DNA of 64,000 nt from NCBI GenBank assembly GCA_019044685.2, contig JAGTXX020000008.1, positions 62,001-126,000 of the forward strand. The letters are read 5' to 3'. This DNA is from Nannochloris sp. 'desiccata'. Its lineage: Eukaryota; Chlorophyta; Trebouxiophyceae; Chlorellales; Chlorellaceae. Shown piece after piece: positions 21,011 through 31,440 of the stretch (the stretch's first letter is position 1; each line of letters starts with the position of its first letter). The notes below the pieces were generated by a model, which was not told where the DNA came from, ran no database searches, and saw only the letters and a program-made list of their open reading frames with translations. The position numbers were made by a program, and so were the translations under genes.

Positions 21011-23361
21011 ATGGGTTCAGTTGCTTGGGGCCGGATGCAGGGGCAGAAGCGGAGTTACTCCAGGTCTTTGCTGTTCAGGAGTAACTCCTCAAGACACCCA
21101 TTTCTGCTTACTTGCGGATTGCTAACATTGGTTTCATGTGGCTTCTATTATAAATTAAAATTAGATGTTACAGACGATTCAAGTCTCGTTGATCGCAAGG
21201 AAGATATTACTCAGTCAACAAAGCTTGTCATTGCTATATATTTTCCTCAATTTCATCAGTTTGATGAAAATGATAATTTTTGGGGGAAGGGTTACACTGA
21301 TTTTGTTGGAGTTGGCAAGAATTCCCGGAACATATATGGGCAATATACTATACGGCCCAGCGAGCATATGGGATTCTATGATCTTACAGATCCGGGTGTC
21401 CGGAGATACCAAGGTGAACTTGCTAGGAAGTATGGCATCCATGGGTTTGCAATCTACCACTATTGGTTCAAGGATCATGCTGTCATGGATAAACCTTTGC
21501 AGCTACTCCTTAAAGATGGCTATCCTGACATTTCATTCTTTTTTATCTGGGCAAATGAGCCATGGACAAGGCGCTGGGATGGCCAAGATGGTTCAGAGAT
21601 TCTCCTACCCCAGCAATACGATCAAAGCGAATGGACTGCTCATTTCCAGTGGTTCTTACCATTCTTCAAGCACAAAAACTACATAAAACGGAATGGAAAG
21701 CCAGTTGTCGGTCTGTATCGAGCGGCTGAAATTCCACAACTAGGGAGAATGGTATCAAAGTGGGAAGAGATGGCAAAGCGAAATGGTTTTGTCGGTATAT
21801 TCTTTATTCAAATGAACGGTATCGAGTGGACTCCCGGAGCTTACGAACTTCAATCCGGCAAGGATGCGACGGCTGAATTCTTCCCCAACTTCTTTTGGAA
21901 ATCTGGGTTTTCAATGAATCAAGTCTTGTCGACTTTAAAAAAAGGCAGAAAGCAATTTTCGGGTGCATGTAGTACCTTTGACAACAACCCAAGGCATACT
22001 GGGTCTCCAGAAACGGTAGCAGTTGTGCCCTCCCATCCTAGTATCCTGAAATTTTGGCTGCGACAAAATCTTGCAAGAGCAGAGAAAGGAGATTTCGTGT
22101 TTCTGAATGCGTGGAATGAATGGGGAGAAGGAGCAGCAATCGAACCTAGCATTGAATGGGGTCGCCGTTGGTTGGAAGCTATAAAAGCGGCTGTTGTTGA
22201 AGAAGGAGCAGGTGAAGTTGCCGAGATTTTAGATGATGGATTTGTCCGTTCTGTACCTCTCAAAAATGCGGGAGTTCCACTAATTCAAAGGTAAGCTATT
22301 CCAATGTGCAATGAGCTGTCGCCCACATGTGTAGCAAGTTATAATGTGGGCTTTGTTTGACAATAATTTACTGTTATCCCTGTTTACAGAAAATTAAAGA
22401 ACCATGTTTGCATTATTATCAGAACCTACTCGAAGCAATCAACAGGCATATATAACTTGCACCAAACCCTCGACAGCATTTCAAAATTAAATCATGAGGA
22501 TTGGACTGTATTTCTCGTAAACACAGGGGAGGATGATTATAAAGAACTTGCTCAAATTGCATCAGTTTACAACTCGACGGGGAAAATTTTAATTTTCGAT
22601 GCATCTTTGCCTGCAGCTTTGTTCGATCACAATCGTGCATATAGGCTGACAGATATTGCAATAGAGGAACGCTGCCTAAGTGATACGAGGTTTGATTGGA
22701 TGTTGATTAGTAATGGTGCGGTAAATTTATGTTGGGCTTAATGCTTCTTATTTTGTATATTATTAAAGATTAAATCTCTTTACATTTACCTTAATAACAG
22801 GAGTCACTTTGCATTGCAGGTGACAATTGGTATGCTCCTGATGCATTGGATTACTTTCCAGCAACACCTTTAGTATTCATGAATTTCTATTCTAGATATT
22901 CTATAATCAATGAGGTTGAGCAAACGAATCTGACGGCCCATCACCATTGTTGTTCGCGACTTAACAATTTCCGGTGCGTACATGCACAACCTCGCATTGG
23001 CAACATAGATCTCGGCGCTGTTTTATTTGAGATCAGCAAATTTAGAGATTCTCAGGTTAAATTTGGCATGTTTGAGAATTCGTGCCCTGTAAAAGCTGGT
23101 GGTTGTCATGATGGAGCGCTAATAGAGCACCTAGTGAAAGATGGGTGGTCTTTCTCTCGGCATCCTATTGATATCTGCGCGATGTATCATAACGATAATC
23201 CTAAGAGTTGTGAGATGGTTGGGGGCTATTGGTTTGATACTATCGACCGTGGGAAGGCTGGCTGCTATTACATGCAACGACCACCTAATTTTTTTCCCAA
23301 ACCGTTATCAGACATCAATTATGATGCTTATCTTACCTCTCAGACAGCTTGTATCTGTTAA
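21011..23361 (+). CDS. Membrane-anchored WbsX/GH99-like protein fused to a glycosyltransferase-like domain
   Basis: Exon 1 (21011-22290) encodes a short basic cytosolic tail and one membrane segment (about residues 31-48), a type II Golgi topology. The WbsX signature follows (AIYFPQFHQFDENDNFWGKG, GFAIYHYWF, WANEPWTRRWDG, FLNAWNEWGEGAAIEP). Exon 2 (22390-22715) and exon 3 (22820-23361) continue in frame with VCIIIRTY, SISKLNHEDW and, across the junction, GDNWYAPDALDYF, which looks like the GT-A D-x-D region. A Cys-rich tail then ends at 23361. The total is about 715 residues. Exon 2/3 borders could instead be 22720/22801 (about 723 residues), since both keep frame. WbsX proteins occur in bacterial O-antigen/capsule clusters. 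The substrate is unknown. Confidence 0.82.
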
Positions 23362-23761
23362 AATATATGTTGCAGATGGGCTTCGTAGCCCCCATGGGGA
23401 AAAGACCCATGGAGTGGCGGTTAAATGCCAACCGAATGCATGTTACCTTTTGGGTCTGCAACAATATACATTGGACTGCTCCGAGTGTTCTTGCGTTTTG
23501 AAAAATAATTTCTAGAGGAGGACAGTGAAAGCAGTGAATTTCACTAAAGAGTGGAGTGAAGCGAGCTTTTCACTGCTGCTCCTTCACTGTGAAGAGCAAG
23601 GAAAGTGAAGGCCTTCACTTCACAGTGAAGTGAAATTGTTGTTTTCATTTCACCTTTTCACTGTTTGTCTTCTCTTCATTATGCCCCCTTCACTTCCCTT
23701 TCACTCCTTCACCCCCCCCATCATTACTTCACAAACAGAAAAATGTAAAAAAAACAACTTC
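23362..23761. repeat. Intergenic; TTCACT/AGTGAA-rich simple repeat at about 23520-23720
   Basis: After the 3' flank of the WbsX-like gene, the stretch 23520-23720 is built from scattered AGTGAA and TTCACT words on both strands, including local palindromes around 23600-23635. No ORF. It ends with the A-rich target duplication of the Penelope-like element (about 23748-23761). Confidence 0.6.
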
Positions 23762-24130
23762 ACAGCAAGCTTTTCAAAACAAACCGACAGCGGCGGCAGA
23801 ATTTTCCTTCCACTAACACCACAATATTTCCACTAAACGCCAATTTCCGGCGATACTAACTTTTCTCCACTTCATTCTACAACATCGTCTCTCCATTTCT
23901 CAAGCTATCAATCCCATTCACTTAATCTCTCTTCTTTCTGCTAATTTTTCAAACACATCTTTGATCGAAACTACTTTTTTCTTATTTTGATCCCTTCCCC
24001 ACACTTCACCCCTTTTCCTAACAATAAAAAGTTTGTTCTTAGATTTCTTACATTTTTATCTATATCTTTTTCGCATTTTGCGTTTATTTTTGCTCTGACA
24101 ACCTTAGCACCCTGAAAAGTGTGCTGTGCT

Positions 24131-24489
24131 TGTAGAACTATGCCTAACTGGGTGGAAGGCTAAGTTCTTAGGAACAAGATGTTCGATCGAATGCGCACAG
24201 TGGAGTCACAACTACACTGTCTTAGAGGTCTATAGGGTATCTAGGAGTATCAGGTGTACCTGGTTACACGAATCAAGAGTTAATCATAATTAAGAATGTG
24301 GAAAAGAGCGATGGAGAGCTATTTAGGAATTGAGTATGTAGCTTCTCAAGCTATAACGTTATAGGGCACGCAGCCATAACGAGAGTGACTGTGTCAGACT
24401 GAGTCTGGCAGAGAATAGCTGTCCAGAGCGACGGAAGAAAGAAAAGAGACCAAAATAGAAAAAGGCAAAATAAGGCGCAAAGTGCTACA
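24131..24489 (-). repeat. E LTR (3' LTR)
   Basis: 359 bp, TGTAGAAC...GTGCTACA, near-identical by eye to 30268-30626. Confidence 0.93.
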
Positions 24490-24659
24490 TTATCCCCTCC
24501 TTAAGAAAAGAGCCACGTCCTCGCTGGCTCAGAACAATGTAAGCAGACAAAGGAATCAAGGGGAAAGCAAAACAAAAGACAATCAGCAAAATGAAAATAT
24601 AAATAGACAGATCTGAAAATTTCTTAACCAGGGGGAAAAAAATCACATAGACAATAAAA
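24490..24659 (-). other. E 3' untranslated region with polypurine tract
   Basis: Lies between the pol stop and the 3' LTR. The minus strand reads AAGGAGGGGATAA immediately before the LTR, the plus-strand priming site. Confidence 0.7.
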
Positions 24660-27600
24660 TTACTTCTTTTTAGTAGGTTCCTTGATATTCTTCTTCTTTT
24701 TAGAATTAACAGTAGGCCAAGGTGGTAGCGTAGCTTCTCCACGTCTGAGTGGGTGTGCAGCATCATATTCATCAATTAAATCTTTAATGCCGAGTAGTTG
24801 GCGGCGGGGTTCCCAAGTAGCTTCTTCAAGAGAGTAACCAAGCCAAGCTACATGATAAAACCATTCAGGGCGAGATTTACCAACAATAGTATCCCATTTA
24901 CGACCAAATACATAATCGACAAGGTAGATTCCATCACCACGTGCATAACCAATCGGTGGCAGTTCCACAGTAACGCGTTCACCAAATTCTTCAGGAGACT
25001 CTACAAAGGGATGTAAGAGTTTGACATGGAAGGTAGCATGAATTTGCATCTCATTAGGGAGTGTAAGTTTATACGTAACGGGAGACAGCACTTTAGATAT
25101 CGTGAAGGGACCAATACGTCTTTCTTGCAGCTTGCGAGAAGGACCGGGCAGCTTCAAATTTTCTGTAGACAGGTAAACACGATCTCCAACTTTAAACTCA
25201 ACATGCCTTCTAGATTTATTTGCATATTCACGCTGACGTTCACGAGCACGCTCCAAATGTTGTTTAGCTTCAGTTAAAGCAGTAGCGACAGTGTGAGCCA
25301 AGGTATCAGGATTGACAGCAGCAGCAGAAGTAGGATTGAGAGCAGCACCAGGGACAAAAGGATGAGTACCATGATTCAAGAAGTACGGAGTAAACTTATG
25401 CGAAGCTTGACGAGAATTATTATAAGCCAATTCCAGATAAGGTAACAATTCATCCCAGTTATCATGCTTATCGTTGACGTAAGAGCGGAGCATCTCTTCA
25501 ATGGTTCTATTCATTCGCTCAGTCTGGCCATCAGTTTCGGGGTGGAAAGCAGTAGACATGTGAGAAGCAATACCTAAAGCATCAATAAATTGTTTCCAAT
25601 ACTCACTGGTGAAGCGAGCATCGCGATCACTTATCAAGGCTTTTGGGAAACCATGGAGCCTAAAGATATTACTCATCATGAGCTTAGCAAGACTAGGAGC
25701 ATCAACAGTGGTAGTGGTAGCAATGAAATGACCCATTTTAGAAAGCTTATCAACTACAGTAACAATGCAGTCAAAACCATTGAGAGTGGTAGGCAAAGGA
25801 CCAATCAAATCCAATGAGACATGTTCCCAATTATGATCAGGAACCGGCAGCGGTTGCAACAAGCCAGCAGGCTTTTGGTTGTTCGATTTCATTCGCTGAC
25901 AAAGAAGGCAAGATTTCACATAACGTTGTACAGTTTGTGCAATTCCACGCCAGTAGTAATGTCGAGAAACCAGTTCAGTAGTTTTATCCATGCCCACGTG
26001 ACCAGCAGTCACATGATCGTGATTTGCAGCTAAAACTTTAGCTTGCAACTTCTTGAATGGAACGAACAATTTCTTTCTTCCCTTCGAGTGAGCATAAATT
26101 AAATCATTTTGAACTGAGTATTCAAAATCCAAGACAGATGGAGGAGGAGCAAGAGAGCGGCGACGACGACGGTTACTAACGGGAGCGGGAGCGACAACTT
26201 TCTTGTACAAAGGATCTTTAACCAAAGCATCCTTCAATTCAGCTAACCAACCTTGGTTAGGTTCAAAATGTACAATAGAATTCACACGAACACTATTAAC
26301 ACGAATACCTTGCACACGAAGCAGCTGTGGCAGCACAGTGTCAGACACAGGGGGCAGTTCAAAATCAGCGCGTCGACTCAAAGCATCAGCTACAACATTA
26401 GCTTTACCAGGGAGATACTTGATGAGCAAGTCATTACCGTACTCTAATAGAGTTTCAAGCCATCGTACTTGTCTCTTAGACAGTTCTTTTTGTTCCATGA
26501 AGTACTTCAAGGAATTATGATCAGTAAGAACAGTGATCGGCACGCCTTCGACATAGTGTCGCCAGCGTTTGAGAGCACAGACAATAGCATGAAGTTCGCG
26601 ATCATGAGTAGGCCAACGACGTTCAGTATCACTCAGAGTTTGAGAAATGAAGGCAACAGGACGTTCACCTTCAGGCGTAGATTGACTAAGCACAGCACCA
26701 ACAGCGAACTCAGAAGCGTCCGTAGTAATCACAAAAGGCTTGCCAAATTCAGGGTTTTTCAACACAGGAGCGGTGGACAAGGCAGTCTTCAAGGCTTCTA
26801 ACGCTTGAGTTTGCTTGGTAGTCCAGAGAAAAGGGACATTCTTCTTAGTAAGCAAGGTAAGAGGGGCAGCCATGGTGGCGAAACCATGAACATAGCGACG
26901 GTAATAATTAGCTAGACCGAGAAAAGAGCGGACTTGCCGGACTGTTTTAGGTTGAGGCCAGTCAGCAACAGCTTGAACTTTACGAGGGTCAGCTTTAACA
27001 CCATCACCATTAATCACATGCCCAAGGAAGGACACTTCAGTTTGGAAAAATTCACACTTAGAGGCCTTGCAATACAGCTTATTCTGTCGGAGGACGTCAA
27101 GCGCGTGGCGAACGTGCTTTTCATGATCCTCAAGAGTATCACTAAAGATAAGGATATCATCTAAGTATACCATAATGAATTTGTCCAAACTAGTGCGGAA
27201 GATGTCATTCATCAAGGTCTGGAAGGTGGCGGGAGCGTTCGTCAGACCGAATGGCATCACTAAAAACTCATAGTGACCATATCTGGTACTAAATGCAGTC
27301 TTGTAGATATCTTCTTTAGCTACTCGTATTTGATAATAGCCGGATCTCAGATCAAGCTTGGTAAAGTACTTGGCCTTACCAAGGCGATCCAACATTTCTT
27401 CAATACGAGGGAGCGGATACCTATTCTTCACAGTCTGTTTGTTCAGGGCTCTGTAGTCAATACACATACGTAAGGAGCCATCTTGCTTCTTGACAAACAG
27501 CACAGGAGATCCATAGGGAGACACACTAGGCTGTATCTCACCATTTTCCAACATTTCGTTGATCTGTCGCTGCATTTCATCGTATTCAGGCAGACTCTTT

Positions 27601-28400
27601 TTATAGTCTGGGCGGGAAGTGGGTTGAGCACCAGGTTCAAGTTCAATACGATGATCTACAGATCGTTCAGGAGGCAGACCAGGAGGCAAGTTATCAGGGA
27701 AAACATCTTCATAATCTTTCATAATATCCTTCGCCATCTTTCGAGCGCCCGCGGCGGTGGTTTCTTTAACTTCACTTTCGACACCGTCATCAGTTTGCCG
27801 TACATAGCAAGCATATACTTTAGCAGAGGGGCGCTTACGAAGAACTCTATTGAGTTGTACAGCACTCAAGGGCTTCAATGTAGTGGGTCGGTCTGGTCGC
27901 GGACATTGCCAAAAGTGGCGACGACGGCGGTGAGTAAAAGTTATTGTTTTCTCGGAGAAATCAATACTAGGATTAATTTTACTCAGCCATGGTTGTCCTA
28001 ATATCATATGATAAGCCGAATCTAAAGGCACTACATCCAGAGATACCGAATCTCTGTAATTCTGGATTTTAATCGTGGCACGGTGAACAAACTTGTCCAA
28101 ATCATAAGCGGTACCATCAGCCATCAGGGCTTGAGTCCAGTTCTGAGGATCTTTCTTTTTCGTAGTAATTCCAAATGTTTCAACAAAGTCTTGAGAAATA
28201 AAATTACCAGCAGCACCACTATCTATAAGGATAGTGACGACCTGGCCATTGACACTTCCACGGAGGACCTGCAGCTCAGTCTCGGAGCGCACTGCGAGAA
28301 TATATCGAGGGTCGCAGGCGGGAGCTGGGCCCGAATCAAGGGTGGAGGAGTCATCAACATCATCATCAACAGATTCACCGGCAATAAAGACTCCGCTTAC
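24660..28400 (-). CDS. E Pol polyprotein
   Basis: The frame is open from upstream of the gag stop (-1 frame) to 24660. The first in-frame ATG, at 28292, opens 1210 residues. Order: protease ([16 protein letters not shown]), RT ([25 protein letters not shown]), RNase H ([17 protein letters not shown]), integrase HHCC ([12 protein letters not shown] ... CLLCQRMK), DDE core ([37 protein letters not shown]), then a chromodomain ([18 protein letters not shown]) and a lysine-rich tail. Expression probably needs -1 frameshifting at 28421-28415. Confidence 0.95.
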   Translation of the reverse strand, partial: VSGVFIAGESVDDDVDDSSTLDSGPAPACDPRYILAVRSETELQVLRGSVNGQVVTILIDSGAAGNFISQDFVETFGITTKKKDPQNWTQALMADGTAYDLDKFVHRATIKIQNYRDSVSLDVVPLDSAYHMILGQPWLSKINPSIDFSEKTITFTHRRRRHFWQCPRPDRPTTLKPLSAVQLNRVLRKRPSAKVYACYVRQTDDGVESEVKETTAAGARKMAKDIMKDYEDVFPDNLPPGLPPERSVDHRIELEPGAQPTSRPDYKKSLPEYDEMQRQINEMLENGEIQPSVSPYGSPVLFVKKQDGSLRMCIDYRALNKQTVKNRYPLPRIEEMLDRLGKAKYFTKLDLRSGYYQIRVAKEDIYKTAFSTRYGHYEFLVMPFGLTNAPATFQTLMNDIFRTSLDKFIMVYLDDILIFSDTLEDHEKHVRHALDVLRQNKLYCKASKCEFFQTEVSFLGHVINGDGVKADPRKVQAVADWPQPKTVRQVRSFLGLANYYRRYVHGFATMAAPLTLLTKKNVPFLWTTKQTQALEALKTALSTAPVLKNPEFGKPFVITTDASEFAVGAVLSQSTPEGERPVAFISQTLSDTERRWPTHDRELHAIVCALKRWRHYVEGVPITVLTDHNSLKYFMEQKELSKRQVRWLETLLEYGNDLLIKYLPGKANVVADALSRRADFELPPVSDTVLPQLLRVQGIRVNSVRVNSIVHFEPNQGWLAELKDALVKDPLYKKVVAPAPVSNRRRRRSLAPPPSVLDFEYSVQNDLIYAHSKGRKKLFVPFKKLQAKVLAANHDHVTAGHVGMDKTTELVSRHYYWRGIAQTVQRYVKSCLLCQRMKSNNQKPAGLLQPLPVPDHNWEHVSLDLIGPLPTTLNGFDCIVTVVDKLSKMGHFIATTTTVDAPSLAKLMMSNIFRLHGFPKALISDRDARFTSEYWKQFIDALGIASHMSTAFHPETDGQTERMNRTIEEMLRSYVNDKHDNWDELLPYLELAYNNSRQASHKFTPYFLNHGTHPFVPGAALNPTSAAAVNPDTLAHTVATALTEAKQHLERARERQREYANKSRRHVEFKVGDRVYLSTENLKLPGPSRKLQERRIGPFTISKVLSPVTYKLTLPNEMQIHATFHVKLLHPFVESPEEFGERVTVELPPIGYARGDGIYLVDYVFGRKWDTIVGKSRPEWFYHVAWLGYSLEEATWEPRRQLLGIKDLIDEYDAAHPLRRGEATLPPWPTVNSKKKKNIKEPTKKK

Positions 28401-29284
28401 TGTCGGTGTCTCGCGTTTCCCTGCTTCTTAGTAAGCTCGGGACACTGATTTTTACGATGACCACGTTCTTTGCAGTAGAAACAACGACCTTCACGACGCA
28501 AGGCGTCACGATCATAAGAACCAGAGGGACGAGAATCAATACTACCTATATCCATAGCCACAGGACGCGGAGCAGGAGCAAGAGAAGCCGGCTGGCGGGA
28601 CTGCCAGTGTTGGCCAGAGTAATTGCCTCTGCCACGTTGTCCAGCAGGTACCAATTCTAATTCACCAAGAGTAGCCAAAGTAGCAATCTCGTCAAATTGA
28701 AGAGTTGTACGAACCCTATTGGCCGTAGCTTGGGTAATATAATCCTTAACCTTGTCCCAGTACAAGGTTTTCCGGAAGCGATGCACAATTTCATCCTGAG
28801 TGACTTCAGGCAATTCAAGCATAATAATACGGTACTCTCTAATGTAATCAATCACAGATTGAGTACGCCTCTGACGTAAGTTGTCAAGGCGTTCCCGTGC
28901 TTGAAGATGTTCCTCTAAGGGACCAAAAGCACCACGCAAAGCCGTACAAAAATCTTGCCAAGTCCCCCAAGGAGCGTTAGCCCATTCATCAACAGGGTAG
29001 ACACGACGCAACCAAGTCTTGGCAGCACCTTGAAGGTAGGGCAAGGCAGTTTGCACCTTCAGCATATCATCAGTAATACCAATAGAATGACAGTACAAGG
29101 ATACAGCGTACAACCAATCTTGCAAAGCTTTACTATCACCGGTAAAGTCATTGGGCTTGCGGGGCTTGATACGCTGTGCAGCAGGTGGTTGTTGCACGTT
29201 TGGTGGTTGTTGCTGTAACTCATTGAGTTGAGCAGTCAAGAACTGTACTTGCTGCATCAACTGAGCAGCTTCTTCGGCGTTCAT
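28397..29284 (-). CDS. E Gag
   Basis: 295 residues: Q-rich N-terminal coil ([20 protein letters not shown]), Retrotrans_gag capsid core ([45 protein letters not shown]) and a CCHC knuckle [14 protein letters not shown]. The start lies only 24 nt downstream of the extra ORF's stop. The end overlaps pol. Confidence 0.94.
   Translation of the reverse strand: MNAEEAAQLMQQVQFLTAQLNELQQQPPNVQQPPAAQRIKPRKPNDFTGDSKALQDWLYAVSLYCHSIGITDDMLKVQTALPYLQGAAKTWLRRVYPVDEWANAPWGTWQDFCTALRGAFGPLEEHLQARERLDNLRQRRTQSVIDYIREYRIIMLELPEVTQDEIVHRFRKTLYWDKVKDYITQATANRVRTTLQFDEIATLATLGELELVPAGQRGRGNYSGQHWQSRQPASLAPAPRPVAMDIGSIDSRPSGSYDRDALRREGRCFYCKERGHRKNQCPELTKKQGNARHRQ
28415..28421 (-). promoter_or_regulatory. -1 ribosomal frameshift heptamer GGGAAAC (E)
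   Basis: The minus strand reads G GGA AAC in the gag frame, a well-known slippery heptamer, 15 nt before the gag TAA. The pol frame is open across it. Confidence 0.7.
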
Positions 29285-29308
29285 CTTGTCGTACGAGCAA
29301 TACGAATT

Positions 29309-29770
29309 TCAATTAAAATATATAACCCTGCCGTCGGGAAGAACCTTTAATTTATTTTCTTCTTCCCAAAGGGACCACCGTGCTTCGTCAACACGTCTAG
29401 GATTCCAGTACTTTAAGAAGCTTTGTTCTTCTTCACGTGCTTGAGAACAAGCTGTACTAGTTAGTACCCACTTGTACTTACTAGGGTTCTTGAGATCAGC
29501 TGGAATGCCGTCTAGTGGCACTTGTTTCAATCCCCCTATGTAAGTAAACTTCCCGTAAGTACCTTTAACTTTAGCCTCTACGTTAGCTTTCGCGTCAAGG
29601 TACTTCTTCAGCTGTGAACTTCTTTTACTCTTGTTGTATTGCCACGTAGTACGCTTACGAGTATCAGCAATGACCTTCTTCTTCTTCTTCTGTTTGAACT
29701 TCTCTTTACGCTTCTCTTTCTTTACCTCTTTAACCAAGTCTTGATGTACTAGTGTAGTACTAGATGCCAT
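29309..29770 (-). CDS. Extra basic ORF upstream of gag in element E (function unknown)
   Basis: 153 codons open with ATG at 29770 between the 5' LTR and gag. Residues 14-55 are very Lys/Arg-rich (KKEKRKEKFKQKKKKK), suggesting nucleic-acid binding or nuclear import. The C-terminus ends LWEEENKLKVLPDGRVIYFN, which resembles the first half of a WW domain (W...DGRxxYxN) and then stops. The other families here have no ORF in this position. It could be a captured host piece, a regulatory ORF0, or a gag N-terminal split. I do not recognise a family. Confidence 0.6.
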   Translation of the reverse strand: MASSTTLVHQDLVKEVKKEKRKEKFKQKKKKKVIADTRKRTTWQYNKSKRSSQLKKYLDAKANVEAKVKGTYGKFTYIGGLKQVPLDGIPADLKNPSKYKWVLTSTACSQAREEEQSFLKYWNPRRVDEARWSLWEEENKLKVLPDGRVIYFN

Positions 29771-30267
29771 ACACTATAGTACAGTGGAATAGGACTAATA
29801 CCGGACCACTTGAAGTACTAAATGACTAATACCTAGATCAGCCGTGGACAGTACAGTACTTCTCGCTGATAGCAGCTACCTCGGTAGTCACGGATGAGGA
29901 TTCAGTACTGTGGTGGTGGATGCTTCACTAGATCTTAATCAGATAATATCTTCAGAGATACCTGGACCAAGATATCAGGAACCGGGGTCAAGAGCCGCCA
30001 AAGAAAAATTTCAGAAACGCGTACGCCGGGGGTGTGTCGACTCGCCAAGTCTCAAAAACACACCTGTGAGAAGCCTATGAGCGGACTTTCGCCAAAGTCA
30101 AGCTTATATAGGGCTATCAAACAGATCAAAAGGCCACGCAGAGGAGTGGGGCCCAAAATCAAGAGGTCGAAGAACGCGGGATGCGAATCAGATGAGGTGC
30201 ACGCTCACTTGCCAAGTGAGAATCAGAAGGTGCAACTTACGTATCCCGTTTCAAAAGCTGAAACCAA
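29771..30267 (-). other. E leader and primer binding site
   Basis: About 500 bp between the 5' LTR and the extra ORF. AAAAGCTGAAACCA on the plus strand at 30253-30266 is the complement of the primer-binding site. No further ORF. Confidence 0.6.
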
Positions 30268-30626
30268 TGTAGAACTATGCCTAACTGGGTGGAAGGCTAA
30301 GTTCTTAGGAACAAGATGTTCGATCGAATGCGCACAGTGGAGTCACAACTACACTGTCTTAGAGGTCTATAGGGTATCTAGGAGTATCAGGTGTACCTGG
30401 TTACACGAATCAAGAGTTAATCATAATTAAGAATGTGGAAAAGAGCGATGGAGAGCTATTTAGGAATTGAGTATGTAGCTTCTCAAGCTATAACGTTATA
30501 GGGCACGCAGCCATAACGAGAGTGACTGTGTCAGACTGAGTCTGGCAGAGAATAGCTGTCCAGAGCGACGGAAGAAAGAAAAGAGACCAAAATAGAAAAA
30601 GGCAAAATAAGGCGCAAAGTGCTACA
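30268..30626 (-). repeat. E LTR (5' LTR)
   Basis: 359 bp, abutting the primer-binding site on the inside and target duplication GTGCT on the outside. Confidence 0.93.
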
Positions 30627-30966
30627 GTGCTGCTGACTGGGAGCACCCAATAGCACCTTCGACGACAACCCTGCAGCACCTATACACAGCCGAGTTCCTC
30701 CTACGATGGTCTACTAATCAAAACTCGTGCTAACTAACCTGGAATCAGTCCTCACCTCTTCCCAAGCCCCTCTGTAGGTACGTAAAACACTATACCTGCT
30801 GTCTGCATCCCATTTTTCTATTTTGCCCACTATCTCCTCTATGCTAGCGCGAGTTTTGGATTAGAGATTCAGTCGAATAAAGAATATATTACAAACCCAC
30901 GCAGCTTGCTGCGTCAATCTTCAGTAAGTGTTTTCTCCTAGAGAAGCTCATTCTGTATGATAAGCG

Positions 30967-31255
30967 AATTAACTAGCTATTAGAGGTTTTCTTCTCAACG
31001 AAGTTGAGTTCTATTACAAGAAATCCTAATACGTTGGGTAATAACGTTCTTGAACAGCTCTTCATAAGCTAGCTAGCCTACTTTTGAAAAGCTGGTCTCC
31101 TTGTGAGATCTTGACGTTCGTTACTCCTGTCCCCGAGTCTGTCCCTGAGAAACACTTTATTCGACTGAGAATCTCTATATCCATACTCGCAAACACCTAG
31201 AATAGACTTTAGTGAAGTATAGAAAGAAAAATACGCAGCAGGTAAGTTTTCTACG
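30967..31255 (+). other. Penelope-like element, 5' body before A2
   Basis: Unique to this copy; runs from the end of the 5' pseudo-LTR to the A2 insertion point (CTACG at 31251-31255). No ORF of note. The body resumes at 36386. Confidence 0.6.
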
Positions 31256-31422
31256 TGTAAGATAGTGACCTCTGTCGGTGGCTATAATCAGCAGTTCAGC
31301 TTACAGCAGTTACAGCAAACAATAAAAGACCCTCATTAAGATAACAATCAGCATTCTAGAAGCATCAGATAAAAATAATAAGATCAGCTTAAAGAAAGTA
31401 GGAAAGGAGGCGCTATGTTACA
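31256..31422 (-). repeat. A2 LTR (3' LTR)
   Basis: 167 bp, TG...CA. It differs from A1 LTRs at one early position (AGATAGTGACC versus AGATATTGACC). Confidence 0.93.
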
Positions 31423-31440
31423 CCACCCCCCGTTTAGAAA

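Larger units (their letters stand above)
24131..30626 (-). mobile_element. Complete Ty3/gypsy chromovirus E with an extra ORF
   Basis: The LTRs 24131-24489 and 30268-30626 (359 bp each) are flanked by GTGCT (24126-24130 and 30627-30631). On the minus strand the order is 5' LTR, a primer-binding-site-like TGGTTTCAGCTTTT (30266-30253), leader, an extra ORF (29770-29309), gag, pol, polypurine tract (AAGGAGGGGA near 24500-24491) and 3' LTR. All frames look open, so this may be a competent copy. Confidence 0.94.
23762..30966 (+). repeat. Penelope-like 5' pseudo-LTR, split by element E
   Basis: Parts 23762-24130 (369 bp) and 30632-30966 (335 bp) correspond collinearly to 39467-40170 with no length difference. 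By eye they look identical. The gap is element E plus one copy of its GTGCT duplication. Confidence 0.88.
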
